This document shows, in pieces, positions 51,827 through 60,357 of a stretch of DNA of 64,000 nt (positions within the stretch are counted from its first letter, which is position 1; each line of letters opens with the position of its first letter). The notes under the pieces were generated by a model, which saw nothing but the letters and a program-made list of their open reading frames with translations, was not told where the DNA came from and did not search any database. Source of the DNA: Wansuia hejianensis (GTDB lineage: Bacteria; Bacillota; Clostridia; Lachnospirales; Lachnospiraceae); NCBI RefSeq assembly GCF_014337215.1, contig NZ_CP060635.1, positions 2,617,501 through 2,681,500 of the forward strand. Direction: 5' to 3'. The translations under genes and the position numbers were made by a program.

Positions 51827-52755
51827 TTAAGATTTTTTTCCAGCCACTCCCTGATCGCGTTTACGAACAGCAGGCTTCCCGCATCCGGCATGTCGTCTCT
51901 GCGATATTTGAGAAGAATATCGTTCCTGGAATTCTCCAGGTCCACCAGCACCATCCGGCTGTCCAGGCGGTCACGGCTGTATTTGTCCGCGATATATACC
52001 TCCTCGTTGGTCCTCAGCCGGTAATAGAGTTCATCGGCGCTGTTGACATAGGAATCCACCAGGGGCTTGATCCCCGCCTTCCGGTACATGGACAGCACCG
52101 CGTCCACAAAAGAGGGCGCCACGTTCTCTCCAGGCATCAGGAGCTTCAGGGACTTGATATCTTCCAGGCTGACGCTTTTTCTGCTGCTCAGAGGGTTGCT
52201 TTTCAGCATTGTTACGGCGAAGGGAGCCCGGATGATGACCTGGTTGACCATTTCCGGTTTGTCCGCGTAGAATTTTTCTTCGTATTCTGTGTTCAGGACC
52301 ACATCACATTCATAGTTCATCAGCTTAGACTGGCCTTCCTTTGCCTTGGGACAGATCAGCTCCACGTCGATATTCGGATGTTTTTCATGGAAATAATCAA
52401 TGCTGGGATACAGCCATGCGGTCGGGTCCCAGAAGCTGGACGCAGCCACGATCACCACGTCCTTTTTGCCGGTCTGGATCGTGCCTGCTTTCTGAAAGGC
52501 GGCTGTGATCCCGTGAACGAGCTTTACCATGTCTTCATAGAGGCTCTTCCCCGCAGGCGTCAGGATCACCTTTGACGTATCTCGGATGAACAGCTGCAGC
52601 CCCAGGGAAACCTCAAGCTTATAGATATTCCGGCTGATGGTGGGCTGAGTTACGCCAAAGATTTCAGCCGTCTTGGTGTAACTCAGCGTATCCGCCAGCG
52701 TCAGGAACATTTGTATCTGTGAAAAATTAAAATCATAGAAGTCTACATGCCTCAT
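51823..52755 (-). CDS. LysR-family transcriptional regulator
   Basis: The 310-residue protein has the LysR winged helix (MFLTLADTLSYTKTAEIF, GVTQPTISRNIYKLE, LGLQLFIRD) and a two-lobed effector domain (VIVAASSFWDPTAWLYPSID). It is 6 bases downstream of the GPH transporter gene and in the same direction, so the two are co-transcribed; LysR genes are more often divergent from their targets. The ribosome site is weak. Effector unknown. Confidence 0.9.
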   Translation of the reverse strand: MRHVDFYDFNFSQIQMFLTLADTLSYTKTAEIFGVTQPTISRNIYKLEVSLGLQLFIRDTSKVILTPAGKSLYEDMVKLVHGITAAFQKAGTIQTGKKDVVIVAASSFWDPTAWLYPSIDYFHEKHPNIDVELICPKAKEGQSKLMNYECDVVLNTEYEEKFYADKPEMVNQVIIRAPFAVTMLKSNPLSSRKSVSLEDIKSLKLLMPGENVAPSFVDAVLSMYRKAGIKPLVDSYVNSADELYYRLRTNEEVYIADKYSRDRLDSRMVLVDLENSRNDILLKYRRDDMPDAGSLLFVNAIREWLEKNLN

Positions 52756-52761
52756 AGGCTG

Positions 52762-54123
52762 TCACACTGCCTTCCCCAATTCCCCCATAATTTCCTTATG
52801 AAGCTTGTCATTCAGCTTATACCGGATCAGGAACAGCCCCGCCGTAAGCGTCATCAGTGCAGGTCCGAAGGTCATCAGAATGTTCATCAGATTCAGCACT
52901 CCAGGAGTCTGGACAGCATTCGGCACATAACCGAAAGCATCCAGGGCAAAGCCGACCAGCGTTGTGGCGATCGCGCCGCCCGCCTCGAATCCAAAGGTTG
53001 CGAATGCTGCCAGGAACCCGTCAATCCGGATATTATGCTTATACTGAGTATAGTCCGAAGCGTCCGGAATCATGCTGAAAGCCAGCGTGGAAAATGCTCC
53101 CAGCCCATAGCCGCTGACAAAGGTCAGGCCATAGAAAGCGATTCCCGGAGCCGGGAAGAAATATTGCGCCGCCATCGCCGCCGCGCTGGCATACATAATA
53201 TATCTCGCCGCCTTCCCCTTGTCCCTGAACAGCCGGTAGACAAAGGGAGCCGTAAACGCCCCCACCATCGCCATGATAGAGTTGATACTATTATACACCG
53301 TAAAGGTCGAAAGTCCACCCGCGAAATAAGTACAGTAAAAGGTGGCCATGGCGAGCCGGGCATTCATGGAAATTCCGTGGGTGGTCATCGCCACGAAGAT
53401 CAGTATCATGGGCTTATTGTTTTTCAGCGCATGCAGCTGTGATTTCATAGAAATCTTTTCCTGGGTGGCGGTGGGCTGGATGACTTCTTTCGTGCCGAAG
53501 GCCGTCATCAGGATGCAGGGAATTCCAATTACAGAACAGATCAGGATGCTGAACAGGTAGCTGTTGTTCGCTGAACCCTTCCCAAAATAGGACAGCGCCG
53601 CCGGAGCCAGAAACGCGAGTATGAAAATCCCGAAGTTATTCAGCACTACCCGGTAGCTGGAAGCGCGGGCACGCACCATCGGATCGGCGGATATACAGCC
53701 ATTCAGAGCCATATAGGCCATATAGAAAATTGTGGCAAACGTTGCAACCAGTATGTACATAGCTCCCACATAGAAATTCTTCGCCCCCGCCGGCCAGTCG
53801 GGATGAGCCCAGAACAGCAGGCAGGTGCTGATAGCCAGGCCAATTCCTCCAATCAGTATCCAGGGACGGTATCTGCCCATCTTACTTTTAGTTTTATCAA
53901 TCATGGAACCCAGAAACGGGTTATTTACCGCATCATACAGCCTGGCGATCAGCATGACGACAGATACGGCTGCCGCCGACAGGCCGAACACATCAGTACA
54001 ATAAATCATAGTAAAGGATACCACCCAGTAATACACCATCTGATAGCCCAGGTCTCCGAATGCATAGGCGGTGTATTGAAAAGCAGACAGCCGCCCTTCC
54101 TGTTTTTGTCCTTTATTTCCCAT
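52762..54123 (-). CDS. GPH-family sugar:cation symporter (MelB-like)
   Basis: The 453-residue protein has 12 membrane segments and the GPH signature around RLYDAVNNPFLGSMIDKTKS and KMGRYRPWILIG, where the aspartates bind the coupling cation. It would import a glycoside or sugar derivative with sodium or protons. GGAGG 5 bases upstream fixes MGNKGQKQ as the start. An inverted repeat TGATTCCG/CGGAATCA lies in the leader. It precedes the LysR gene and follows the UroD-like cluster, from which a terminator separates it. Confidence 0.9.
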   Translation of the reverse strand: MGNKGQKQEGRLSAFQYTAYAFGDLGYQMVYYWVVSFTMIYCTDVFGLSAAAVSVVMLIARLYDAVNNPFLGSMIDKTKSKMGRYRPWILIGGIGLAISTCLLFWAHPDWPAGAKNFYVGAMYILVATFATIFYMAYMALNGCISADPMVRARASSYRVVLNNFGIFILAFLAPAALSYFGKGSANNSYLFSILICSVIGIPCILMTAFGTKEVIQPTATQEKISMKSQLHALKNNKPMILIFVAMTTHGISMNARLAMATFYCTYFAGGLSTFTVYNSINSIMAMVGAFTAPFVYRLFRDKGKAARYIMYASAAAMAAQYFFPAPGIAFYGLTFVSGYGLGAFSTLAFSMIPDASDYTQYKHNIRIDGFLAAFATFGFEAGGAIATTLVGFALDAFGYVPNAVQTPGVLNLMNILMTFGPALMTLTAGLFLIRYKLNDKLHKEIMGELGKAV

Positions 54124-54200
54124 AGTAACCTCCATACTCTATAACACCTGATTCCGAAGAATATTGCGCTCATTCATCCGGAATCATGCTCAGGCCGAAA

Positions 54201-54242
54201 AGCCGGCTGCCTGGCCCATATAAATAGGCCCTCAGCCCGGCT
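54201..54242 (-). terminator. Terminator-like hairpin at the end of the UroD-like cluster
   Basis: On the minus strand AGCCGGGCTGAGGGCC and GGCCAGGCAGCCGGCT pair around an AT loop and are followed by TTTTC. The 5' arm includes the stop codon of the 54232-55215 gene. Confidence 0.6.
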
Positions 54243-55215
54243 GCCGTCCGGGGCTTTTATAATAATTGCCTCCGTATTTTTCTACTTCGTCTAATACCCA
54301 GCGTATTTTGTTCTGAGAGTCCTCACTGGTCCCGCATATTCCGCCGTCCCAGAAGATCAGTGCGCCGTCTTTCCCATAGGTATCAATGGCCGTTCTCACT
54401 GATTCGCGCACGGTTTCCTCTGAAGCGAAGGGCGCGCAGCCAGGCCCGTGACGGTCCCAGCCTCCGGTGAGGACCAGACGGTTCCCCAGCTCCCTCTTAT
54501 CCGCCAGAAGCTGGTCATTGGGCTCCGGAAGCTGACAGATATCCGCTCCACAGTCCAGGAATTCCCGGATCAGAAACTGACAGTTCCCGCAACAGTGGAA
54601 TTCCGCCAATGCCCCGATGCTGTGAATCGCGTCGTTAATCCTCTTCAGATGCGGTTTATAGAGTGTGCGGAAAACCTCCTTCGCCAGAAAAGGACCGCCT
54701 GCTGCCGCAAAATCATCACCGGTGAATACAATATCCGGATGGATCCATTTACCGATATAGCCTGCGACTTCCACAAGAAAATCTGCTATAGCAGACGCAA
54801 ATGCTTCCATTTCCTCCGGCTCCTCGCAGACCGCACACAGGGCGTCCTCCCAGCCCATCATGTTTACCGGGATCAGAAATATGCCGTTGGTGTTCAGCAT
54901 GGCGATGTTCACCTTGTCGGGATCTTTGCTTTCCTCAAACCGCCTGGACATGCCTTCCCAGTCCATCTGGGACGGGTCCGGGAATTTCACCACATCGCGC
55001 CACTGAGACGGCTCTTCCATCGCTTTCCAGCCTGGCATGGGCATTTCTCCCACATCATTTTTTACCCACTTTATATTACAGAAATCCACACCGGTCACCG
55101 GATCTCTCTCCATCCAAAAATCCGGCATGAATACATTACAGTCTCCCGGAAATACCGGAACCCGCTCCGGCTTTCCTCCGCGGGCCGCTGTTAAATAATT
55201 CTCTCTCGCTGTCAT
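54232..55215 (-). CDS. Uroporphyrinogen decarboxylase-family protein
   Basis: The 327-residue protein is a UroD-fold member with PVFPGDCNVFMPDFWMERD, the central GDDFAAAGGPFLAKEVF and FHCCGNCQFLIREF. A possible zinc site is H-C-C in FHCCGN plus the cysteine in DGGICGTS, as in MtaA-type methyltransferases. It may take a methyl group from, or pass it to, a small carrier or corrinoid. It is the last of three adjacent UroD-like genes, less similar to the other two than they are to each other. Confidence 0.85.
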   Translation of the reverse strand: MTARENYLTAARGGKPERVPVFPGDCNVFMPDFWMERDPVTGVDFCNIKWVKNDVGEMPMPGWKAMEEPSQWRDVVKFPDPSQMDWEGMSRRFEESKDPDKVNIAMLNTNGIFLIPVNMMGWEDALCAVCEEPEEMEAFASAIADFLVEVAGYIGKWIHPDIVFTGDDFAAAGGPFLAKEVFRTLYKPHLKRINDAIHSIGALAEFHCCGNCQFLIREFLDCGADICQLPEPNDQLLADKRELGNRLVLTGGWDRHGPGCAPFASEETVRESVRTAIDTYGKDGALIFWDGGICGTSEDSQNKIRWVLDEVEKYGGNYYKSPGRQPG

Positions 55216-55262
55216 ATACTCCTCCTAACATCTAATCTGGCCGCCGCAGGCTTTTACAGAAA

Positions 55263-55289
55263 AGAGGCCGCCGCGTCAGGACAGCCTCT
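55263..55289 (-). terminator. Weak terminator-like hairpin between UroD-like genes
   Basis: On the minus strand AGAGGC and GCCTCT pair around a 15-base loop and are followed by TTTTC. It lies 36 bases past the stop of the 55325-56302 gene and may reduce expression of the last UroD-like gene. Confidence 0.5.
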
Positions 55290-55324
55290 CTCTCAGTTAT
55301 GCAGCCCAGCTGCCTTATCTCTCT

Positions 55325-56302
55325 TTATTTATACGTGCCTCTCAGCTCCTCACGGCACTTCAGGAATTCATCCATGACCACCTTCTCATACCAGGTCTGG
55401 GGCGGGAATACCAGCGGGTCATATTTTCCGGTAGCACCCCACTCCATGAATTCCTTGTGTACCATCTCTCTGACAATCTCTTCGGTGAGCTGTCCTGATT
55501 TATCCATGGATTCAAAGAGCTGGCTGTGAACGGAAACCTGATAGCACATCTTATCCCCGGTTTTTTCCAGAGCCGCGCCGATATCGTTGATGTCCATGCA
55601 CTGGAACACGTCCACTCCGATTTCGCAGATATCCGGTATGATTTCATCCATCTTACCGCAGGAATGCTGCAGGAATGCGATTCCACACTCATGGGCTTTA
55701 TCCACAATCTTCTTCATGCGGGGCTTCAGAAGCTGTCTCCACAGTTCCGGTGAGAAGAACATGGCCTTCTGGGTTCCCCAGTCATCGTGGAAGGTTATCA
55801 CATCCGGATTGTAATACTGATGGAGCTTTTCAATCAGCTCGATCTTGTATTCTGTCATTCTGTCGAAAAAGGCCTCCACCTCCTCCGGGTCTGTAATCAT
55901 CGCCATCAGGCTCTCTTCAAAGCCCATCAGCGTGTGGAGACGTTCAAAAATGCCTGTGCAGATCACCAGATTCACCACTTGATGTTCCCTGTCTGCCGCG
56001 GCCACCTGATCTTCTTCCATGGCCTTTTTCCAGTCCCAGGCGTCCAGGTCGGGAAAGATCACCTTCTCCCGCCAGTTACAGATATCGTCAAGCACATAAT
56101 GCTCCATAGAAGGCGCCGGCGCCCCGGCCAGTTCACTGTAAATCCATTCACAACCGAACCAGTCCTTTCCTCCCCCGTTCATAGGCGGCCTTTCCAGGAA
56201 GCCGTTTACCGGGTAAAAGCTGTGCTCTCCCTCTCCAAACAGAGGCATTACCTCAAAGGTCTGATGATGATAATACCGGTATAAATTTTCCTTAGCTGTC
56301 AT
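55325..56302 (-). CDS. Uroporphyrinogen decarboxylase-family protein
   Basis: The 325-residue UroD-fold protein has DWFGCEWIYSELAGAP, VIFPDLDAWDWKKA, FHDDWGTQKAMFFSPELW and LQHSCGKMDEIIPDICEIG. The H-S-C pair of the zinc site is kept, but the distal third cysteine is missing (ATGKYDPLVFPP). It is a close paralogue of the next gene (56319-57314). Without the third ligand it may bind metal differently or act on a different substrate. No porphyrin-synthesis genes are nearby. Confidence 0.85.
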   Translation of the reverse strand: MTAKENLYRYYHHQTFEVMPLFGEGEHSFYPVNGFLERPPMNGGGKDWFGCEWIYSELAGAPAPSMEHYVLDDICNWREKVIFPDLDAWDWKKAMEEDQVAAADREHQVVNLVICTGIFERLHTLMGFEESLMAMITDPEEVEAFFDRMTEYKIELIEKLHQYYNPDVITFHDDWGTQKAMFFSPELWRQLLKPRMKKIVDKAHECGIAFLQHSCGKMDEIIPDICEIGVDVFQCMDINDIGAALEKTGDKMCYQVSVHSQLFESMDKSGQLTEEIVREMVHKEFMEWGATGKYDPLVFPPQTWYEKVVMDEFLKCREELRGTYK

Positions 56303-56318
56303 ATTTTCTGTTTCCTCC

Positions 56319-57314
56319 CTAATCCAGCACGCCGTGAAGCTTCAAAAGCTCCTGCCTGCACACTTCTGCCTCTTCCCAGATGATACGGTCCATTTCGGTA
56401 AAGGGCGGGTTGATGAACGGATAATAATTGCCGCCTTCTGAAAGAGTCATTATTTCTTCGTGGATCTCTTTCCGTAGCTCTTTTTCGCCCATGGTCCCCA
56501 CGGCCATCCCCGCCGCATACCTCTGAAAATTCGGGGACACGCCGTAGGCCATCTGATCCCCGGTAATCTCTTTCATTTTTTTCACGTCATTAATATCCAT
56601 ACACTGCAGGCAGTCAGCCCCAATCTCACAGATATCAGGAATGATGTCCTCAATCAGTCCGCAAGAATGCAGCTCAAAGATCATTCCCAGCCCGTGGCAG
56701 TGATCCACAATTTTTTTCAGGCGGGGCTTGAACATGTCCCTCCAGATATCAGGTGAGAAGAATAATCCTCTCTGGGTTCCGTAATCATCGTGAAAATTCA
56801 GCACATCAGGGCGGTAATAGTCTCTGATTTTTGTCAGCTGCGCACACTTGAACTCCACCATGGCGTCCAGGAATGCTTCCACCTCTTCCGGGTCCGTCAG
56901 CATGGAGCAGAGGGCGTTTTCAAAGCCCAGCAGCGTATGCATGCGTTCAAAGAGTCCGTTCAGACTGCTGGTGTAAAGCATCTTGTGTTCTCTGTCAACC
57001 TCTGCCACATGGTCGATTTCAGCGGCTTTTTCCCAGTCCCAGGCGTCCATATCCGGGAATACCACCTGTTCCCGCCATTTACAGATATCATCACATACCG
57101 GGGGGATTGTGCTGTCCGGCACGGGAGCCAGGTCTCCCTCGCTGTAGATCCACTGTACGCCGAACCAGTCTGTTCCGCCCTTCCCCCCTGCGGGCCTCTC
57201 ATGGAAACCGTTCTGAGGAGCCAGGAAATGTACCCCGGAGCTCAAGAGATGCGGCAGCCCGTCCGGTATCTCGTGTCTGTAAACCTTCAGCATATCTTCT
57301 TTTTCATTTACCAT
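56319..57314 (-). CDS. Uroporphyrinogen decarboxylase-family protein
   Basis: The 331-residue protein matches the preceding paralogue in DWFGVQWIYSEGDLAP, VVFPDMDAWDWEKAAE, FHDDYGTQRGLFFSPDIW and ELHSCGLIEDIIPDICEIG. The H-S-C pair is present; the third cysteine is absent (GGNYYPFINPP). GGAGG 8 bases upstream favours the MVNEKEDM start. It follows the MFS gene with a 26-base gap and probably acts on the compound that transporter imports. Confidence 0.85.
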   Translation of the reverse strand: MVNEKEDMLKVYRHEIPDGLPHLLSSGVHFLAPQNGFHERPAGGKGGTDWFGVQWIYSEGDLAPVPDSTIPPVCDDICKWREQVVFPDMDAWDWEKAAEIDHVAEVDREHKMLYTSSLNGLFERMHTLLGFENALCSMLTDPEEVEAFLDAMVEFKCAQLTKIRDYYRPDVLNFHDDYGTQRGLFFSPDIWRDMFKPRLKKIVDHCHGLGMIFELHSCGLIEDIIPDICEIGADCLQCMDINDVKKMKEITGDQMAYGVSPNFQRYAAGMAVGTMGEKELRKEIHEEIMTLSEGGNYYPFINPPFTEMDRIIWEEAEVCRQELLKLHGVLD

Positions 57315-57340
57315 TCTTAGGGCCTCCATCTAAACTCTCT

Positions 57341-58588
57341 TTATTTGCCAATCTTAGAATTGCGGTTAAATACCATGCAATAGATGATCTCTATTACAAA
57401 TATGATAATCTGCAGTGAAGCAGCCGCCAGGAATCCGGTGACGCCATTCAGTTCCGGCCCGAAGATCGGAGCGATCGCATTGATAACAACCGGTGAAAAG
57501 CTTACGCCGATGCTGGTGAAGAACATGCACACTGCGATCGCCATGGATGCCGCGTCCTGCTCAACAGATTCCAGTATGTAGTAGCAGGCGGCCACCATCT
57601 GCATTCCCGCGCCCAGCCCGTAGATCATGCCGCCGACGGATACCATTCCTAAACTGGTAGCGTTGGCCAGAAGGAGATAAGAACCCGCCTGGATGATAAC
57701 AGCCGCCGCCATTGTGAACCGTTTGAACAGCTTCAGCACATAGCCGAAGACAAGCCCCAGGATAATCGTGATGACTGAGTTCCATGCTGTAGCCACACCG
57801 ATATCACCGGCATCACCCAGTCCCTTGAACATGATGGACATACCTACATTTGTATAGAACGCGAAGTTGGCTGCCGCCAGGAAGAAGGACAAGATGCTGT
57901 AGTAAACGCAGCCTCTCGTAAAGACCTTTTTCAGACCGGACGCTCCGACTCCTTTACCGACCAATTTCACATCTTTCTTACCCTTGGGAAGGAAGAACAT
58001 GGTCAGGATAAAGATCGGAATGATTGCCAGATAAACATAATACGCGTTATACCAGGTACCTCTGGCGAGGAAGCCTGTTGCAACTGTCAGAATTGCAATT
58101 CCTACAGAAGATGCTGCCTGCTTCAGTCCCATGGCTACGCCGCTGGCCGTTCCCGTAAAATTCTCACCTACAACCGCAGAAGCCACATTGATCAGAAGTC
58201 CCTGTCCAATACCGATCAGCGCCGAGCTGATAACCAGGCTGTAGATACTGCCGTGGATGAAAAGGGGCAGAAGGCCGCCGATCAGTTCCATCAGCAGCGA
58301 AAACAGAACCAGATATTTTTTATAGACATAGGAGCCCAGCACACCGGCCAGAAGGCCCATGGGGATAGAAATCAGTGAAGGAATTGTCAGGATCATCTGA
58401 ACCAGCGTTTTGGATGCATCCGGAAATACCTCCGTAATGGCAGCCAAAACCGAAGAAAATGAGTTAAATGCACTCTGGAACATAACGAATAACATCACCG
58501 GAATCATAACTTTCCAGTTAATCAGTTTGTATACATTGGCGCCGCTGCCCGCGGGCTGTGTGGATGTATTGCCGTTTTCATTAGACAT
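57341..58588 (-). CDS. Major facilitator superfamily transporter
   Basis: The 415-residue protein has 12 membrane segments and MFS features (GLLAGVLGSYVYKKYLVLF in loop 2-3; LIGIGQGLLINVASAVVGE; GAGMQMVAACYYILESVEQD). It is the first gene of the MFS-UroD-UroD-UroD transcript and likely imports the methylated or aromatic substrate handled by the UroD-like proteins. GGAGGG 7 bases upstream fixes the start. Substrate unknown. Confidence 0.9.
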   Translation of the reverse strand: MSNENGNTSTQPAGSGANVYKLINWKVMIPVMLFVMFQSAFNSFSSVLAAITEVFPDASKTLVQMILTIPSLISIPMGLLAGVLGSYVYKKYLVLFSLLMELIGGLLPLFIHGSIYSLVISSALIGIGQGLLINVASAVVGENFTGTASGVAMGLKQAASSVGIAILTVATGFLARGTWYNAYYVYLAIIPIFILTMFFLPKGKKDVKLVGKGVGASGLKKVFTRGCVYYSILSFFLAAANFAFYTNVGMSIMFKGLGDAGDIGVATAWNSVITIILGLVFGYVLKLFKRFTMAAAVIIQAGSYLLLANATSLGMVSVGGMIYGLGAGMQMVAACYYILESVEQDAASMAIAVCMFFTSIGVSFSPVVINAIAPIFGPELNGVTGFLAAASLQIIIFVIEIIYCMVFNRNSKIGK

Positions 58589-58682
58589 AATGTAACCCTC
58601 CCTATTTTTAAGCTGCACTTATTGCGTGCATGTCCGGCAGGTGCGCGCTGTTCCTGCCAGACTATTGTTTGATTATGGTCTA

Positions 58683-58712
58683 ATTTTACATGACTTTTCT
58701 GAAATTCGTCAA
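58683..58712 (-). promoter_or_regulatory. Promoter of the MFS/UroD operon
   Basis: On the minus strand TTGACG (58707-58712) and TAAAAT (58683-58688) are 18 bases apart. The leader to the MFS start codon would be about 90 bases. Confidence 0.6.
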
Positions 58713-58941
58713 TGTCCCGAATGATTGATATTTGTTCTTCAAATTGCTACATTTGGTAGTATAATTTTTCTTATAACCCTTATTCCGTTTGCGTATATGC
58801 CTATGCCCATTTTTCCGCAACTCTGTTCATATGCTTTGATATTCCGGTTTTTCACAGGATATCCTTTCCCGTCAGGCAATTCTGCTTCAAATTTCCCCAC
58901 ATCTGCTGACAGGTGAATCTGTTTTACATCATTATGTAGCA

Positions 58942-58982
58942 AAGGGCGGATATGCAGCCTTATACGCTGCATATCCGCCCTT
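58942..58982. repeat. 17-bp perfect hairpin
   Basis: Perfect 17-base arms (58942-58958 and 58966-58982, core GGCGGATATGCAGC) enclose a 7-base loop. It is the second of two hairpins after the ribokinase-like gene; on the minus strand it is followed by TTTGC, a poor T-tract. Confidence 0.8.
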
Positions 58983-59000
58983 CTCAATCCTAAGTACAAT

Positions 59001-59030
59001 GAGGCCGTCCGGCATACGCCCAACGGCCTC
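59001..59030 (-). terminator. Hairpin after the ribokinase-like gene
   Basis: GAGGCCGT (59001-59008) and ACGGCCTC (59023-59030), with an inner GGC/GCC stem, begin 24 bases after the ribokinase-like stop codon. On the minus strand no T-tract follows. With the hairpin at 58942 it may act as a tandem barrier. Confidence 0.5.
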
Positions 59031-59054
59031 TTTACTGGCAAACCTGCATTACAG

Positions 59055-59927
59055 TTATTCTATCTCTTCTTTCCGGGGGATGGAGGAGGACGCCCCAGGC
59101 CTTGATACTGCTATTGAGGATGCTTTTGCAGCAATTCTCAGCGCTTCCGGAATCTTCTTGCCTGCGATCACAGAGGCGAGGAAATAACCGGTGAAGGTAT
59201 CCCCGGCAGCGGTAGTGTCCACGGCCCTGACGGGATAGATCTCCTGACGGTATTCTGTCTCTCTGTCTCTGTACACAGATCCACGGCTCCCCAGAGTGAG
59301 GACAAATCTGGCGTCCGGATACTTTTCCACCAGTGCTTCCGGCATACGGGAAATCTCCCCCTCGCCTGTCATCTGACCGGCCTCAACCTCGTTGAGAAGG
59401 AACCAGGACACCTTGCTCATGTCACAGGTATCCAGCTTTTCATCAAAAGGCGATGGATTCAGTACGATGACCATTTCCCTGGCATAAGCCTTTTCAATGA
59501 TGACGTCCAGTAGATTTATTTCATTCTGCAAAAGGATCATATCTCCTTTTCCAAAATGCTCCAGCACCTGGCCGATATGTTCTTCCGTCTGAGCCTGGTT
59601 GCTGCCTCCAAACAACAGAATACTGTTTTGACCATTTTTATCAACCTGGATCATCGTATGCCCGCTCTTCACATCCACCCTGCGTATGAAATCCGTATTC
59701 ACACCATTATCCCGGCACAGCTCCAGCAGCATCTCCCCCTCCGGGCCTACAGCGCCCGCGTGATACACCTGCACACCTGCTCTGGCCAGGGCAACAGACT
59801 GATTCAGCCCTTTGCCGCCTGGAAATTCCTCCAGCTTTTTGGACGATATCGTTTCCCCTTCTCTGAGAATATGATCCACCGAGTAAACATAATCAATGTT
59901 CAATGACCCAAAATTCAACACCTTCAT
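59055..59927 (-). CDS. PfkB-family carbohydrate kinase (ribokinase-like)
   Basis: The 290-residue kinase has the PfkB signatures: FPGGKGLNQSVALARAG near the N-terminus and VDTTAAGDTFTGYFLASV with the catalytic aspartate near residue 245. The start MKVLNFGSLNIDYVYSVDH is typical of ribokinases. It would phosphorylate a sugar, 2-keto-3-deoxy sugar acid or nucleoside. GGAGG lies 9 bases upstream. It is separated from the DapA-like gene by the long inverted repeat. Kinase plus aldolase suggests a keto-deoxy-sugar route, but the substrate is unknown. Confidence 0.9.
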   Translation of the reverse strand: MKVLNFGSLNIDYVYSVDHILREGETISSKKLEEFPGGKGLNQSVALARAGVQVYHAGAVGPEGEMLLELCRDNGVNTDFIRRVDVKSGHTMIQVDKNGQNSILLFGGSNQAQTEEHIGQVLEHFGKGDMILLQNEINLLDVIIEKAYAREMVIVLNPSPFDEKLDTCDMSKVSWFLLNEVEAGQMTGEGEISRMPEALVEKYPDARFVLTLGSRGSVYRDRETEYRQEIYPVRAVDTTAAGDTFTGYFLASVIAGKKIPEALRIAAKASSIAVSRPGASSSIPRKEEIE

Positions 59928-60034
59928 TCAACATCTCCTCCTTCCCTTCTCCTTCTCAGTCATATTAATACTAACTATACACAATCCCCCTGAAAAAACA
60001 ATAGCTTTTTGATGGTCGGTGAGGGGGAGGCGTT

Positions 60035-60337
60035 TGGATACCCGGACGAAAAGCAGCGGGAGACCTCCGGCGGTTCCGGCCTGATGGGCAGACCTCTGCA
60101 GGGTTGTTAGTGATTCTTGACTTGCGGAGGCCGCTCTCCAGGAGGCGTCTGCTGTGCTTCAAGCACGGCGGGCGAGGGGAACGGAGGATGGAAGGCATCA
60201 AGTCTTCCACCGGACTTTCCCCGGTACCCCTGGAGAGCGGCCTCCGCAAGTCTTAGAATCACTTCAGCCCGAAGCCCAGTCTGCCCGTCAGGCCGGAACC
60301 GCCGGAGGTCTCCCGCTGCTTTTCGTCCGGGTATCCA
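60035..60337. repeat. Long, near-perfect nested inverted repeat (about 300 bp)
   Basis: The outer 59-base arms (60035-60093 and 60279-60337) differ at one position. Inside them are an 8-base pair of arms (GTGATTCT/AGAATCAC) and a perfect 22-base pair (60121-60142 and 60229-60250, core CTTGCGGAGGCCGCTCTCCA). The 86-base centre contains GGGGAA/TTTCCCC and GGAAG/CTTCC. The whole unit is GC-rich and fills the gap between the DapA-like and kinase genes (59928-60357), where I see no gene. The tip word TGGATACCCGG recurs at 15328. Confidence 0.9.
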
Positions 60338-60357
60338 CTACCCCCTCGCCACAAATC

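Larger units (their letters stand above)
58713..59054. other. Intergenic region with tandem hairpins, no convincing gene
   Basis: A 100-codon minus-strand frame (58739-59041) spans this gap, but it runs through two strong hairpins, has no ribosome site and shows no recognisable domain, so I do not call it. The gap lies between the convergent end of the ribokinase-like transcript and the MFS promoter. Confidence 0.5.

Noticed and set aside
54232..57314. The three UroD-like genes as haem-synthesis hemE genes
   Set aside because: No other haem genes are nearby, the context is transporters, and the HxC-type zinc motif points to methyltransferase relatives.
58739..59041. 100-codon minus-strand open frame between the MFS and kinase genes
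   Set aside because: It spans two strong hairpins, lacks a ribosome site and has no domain or composition typical of a protein.
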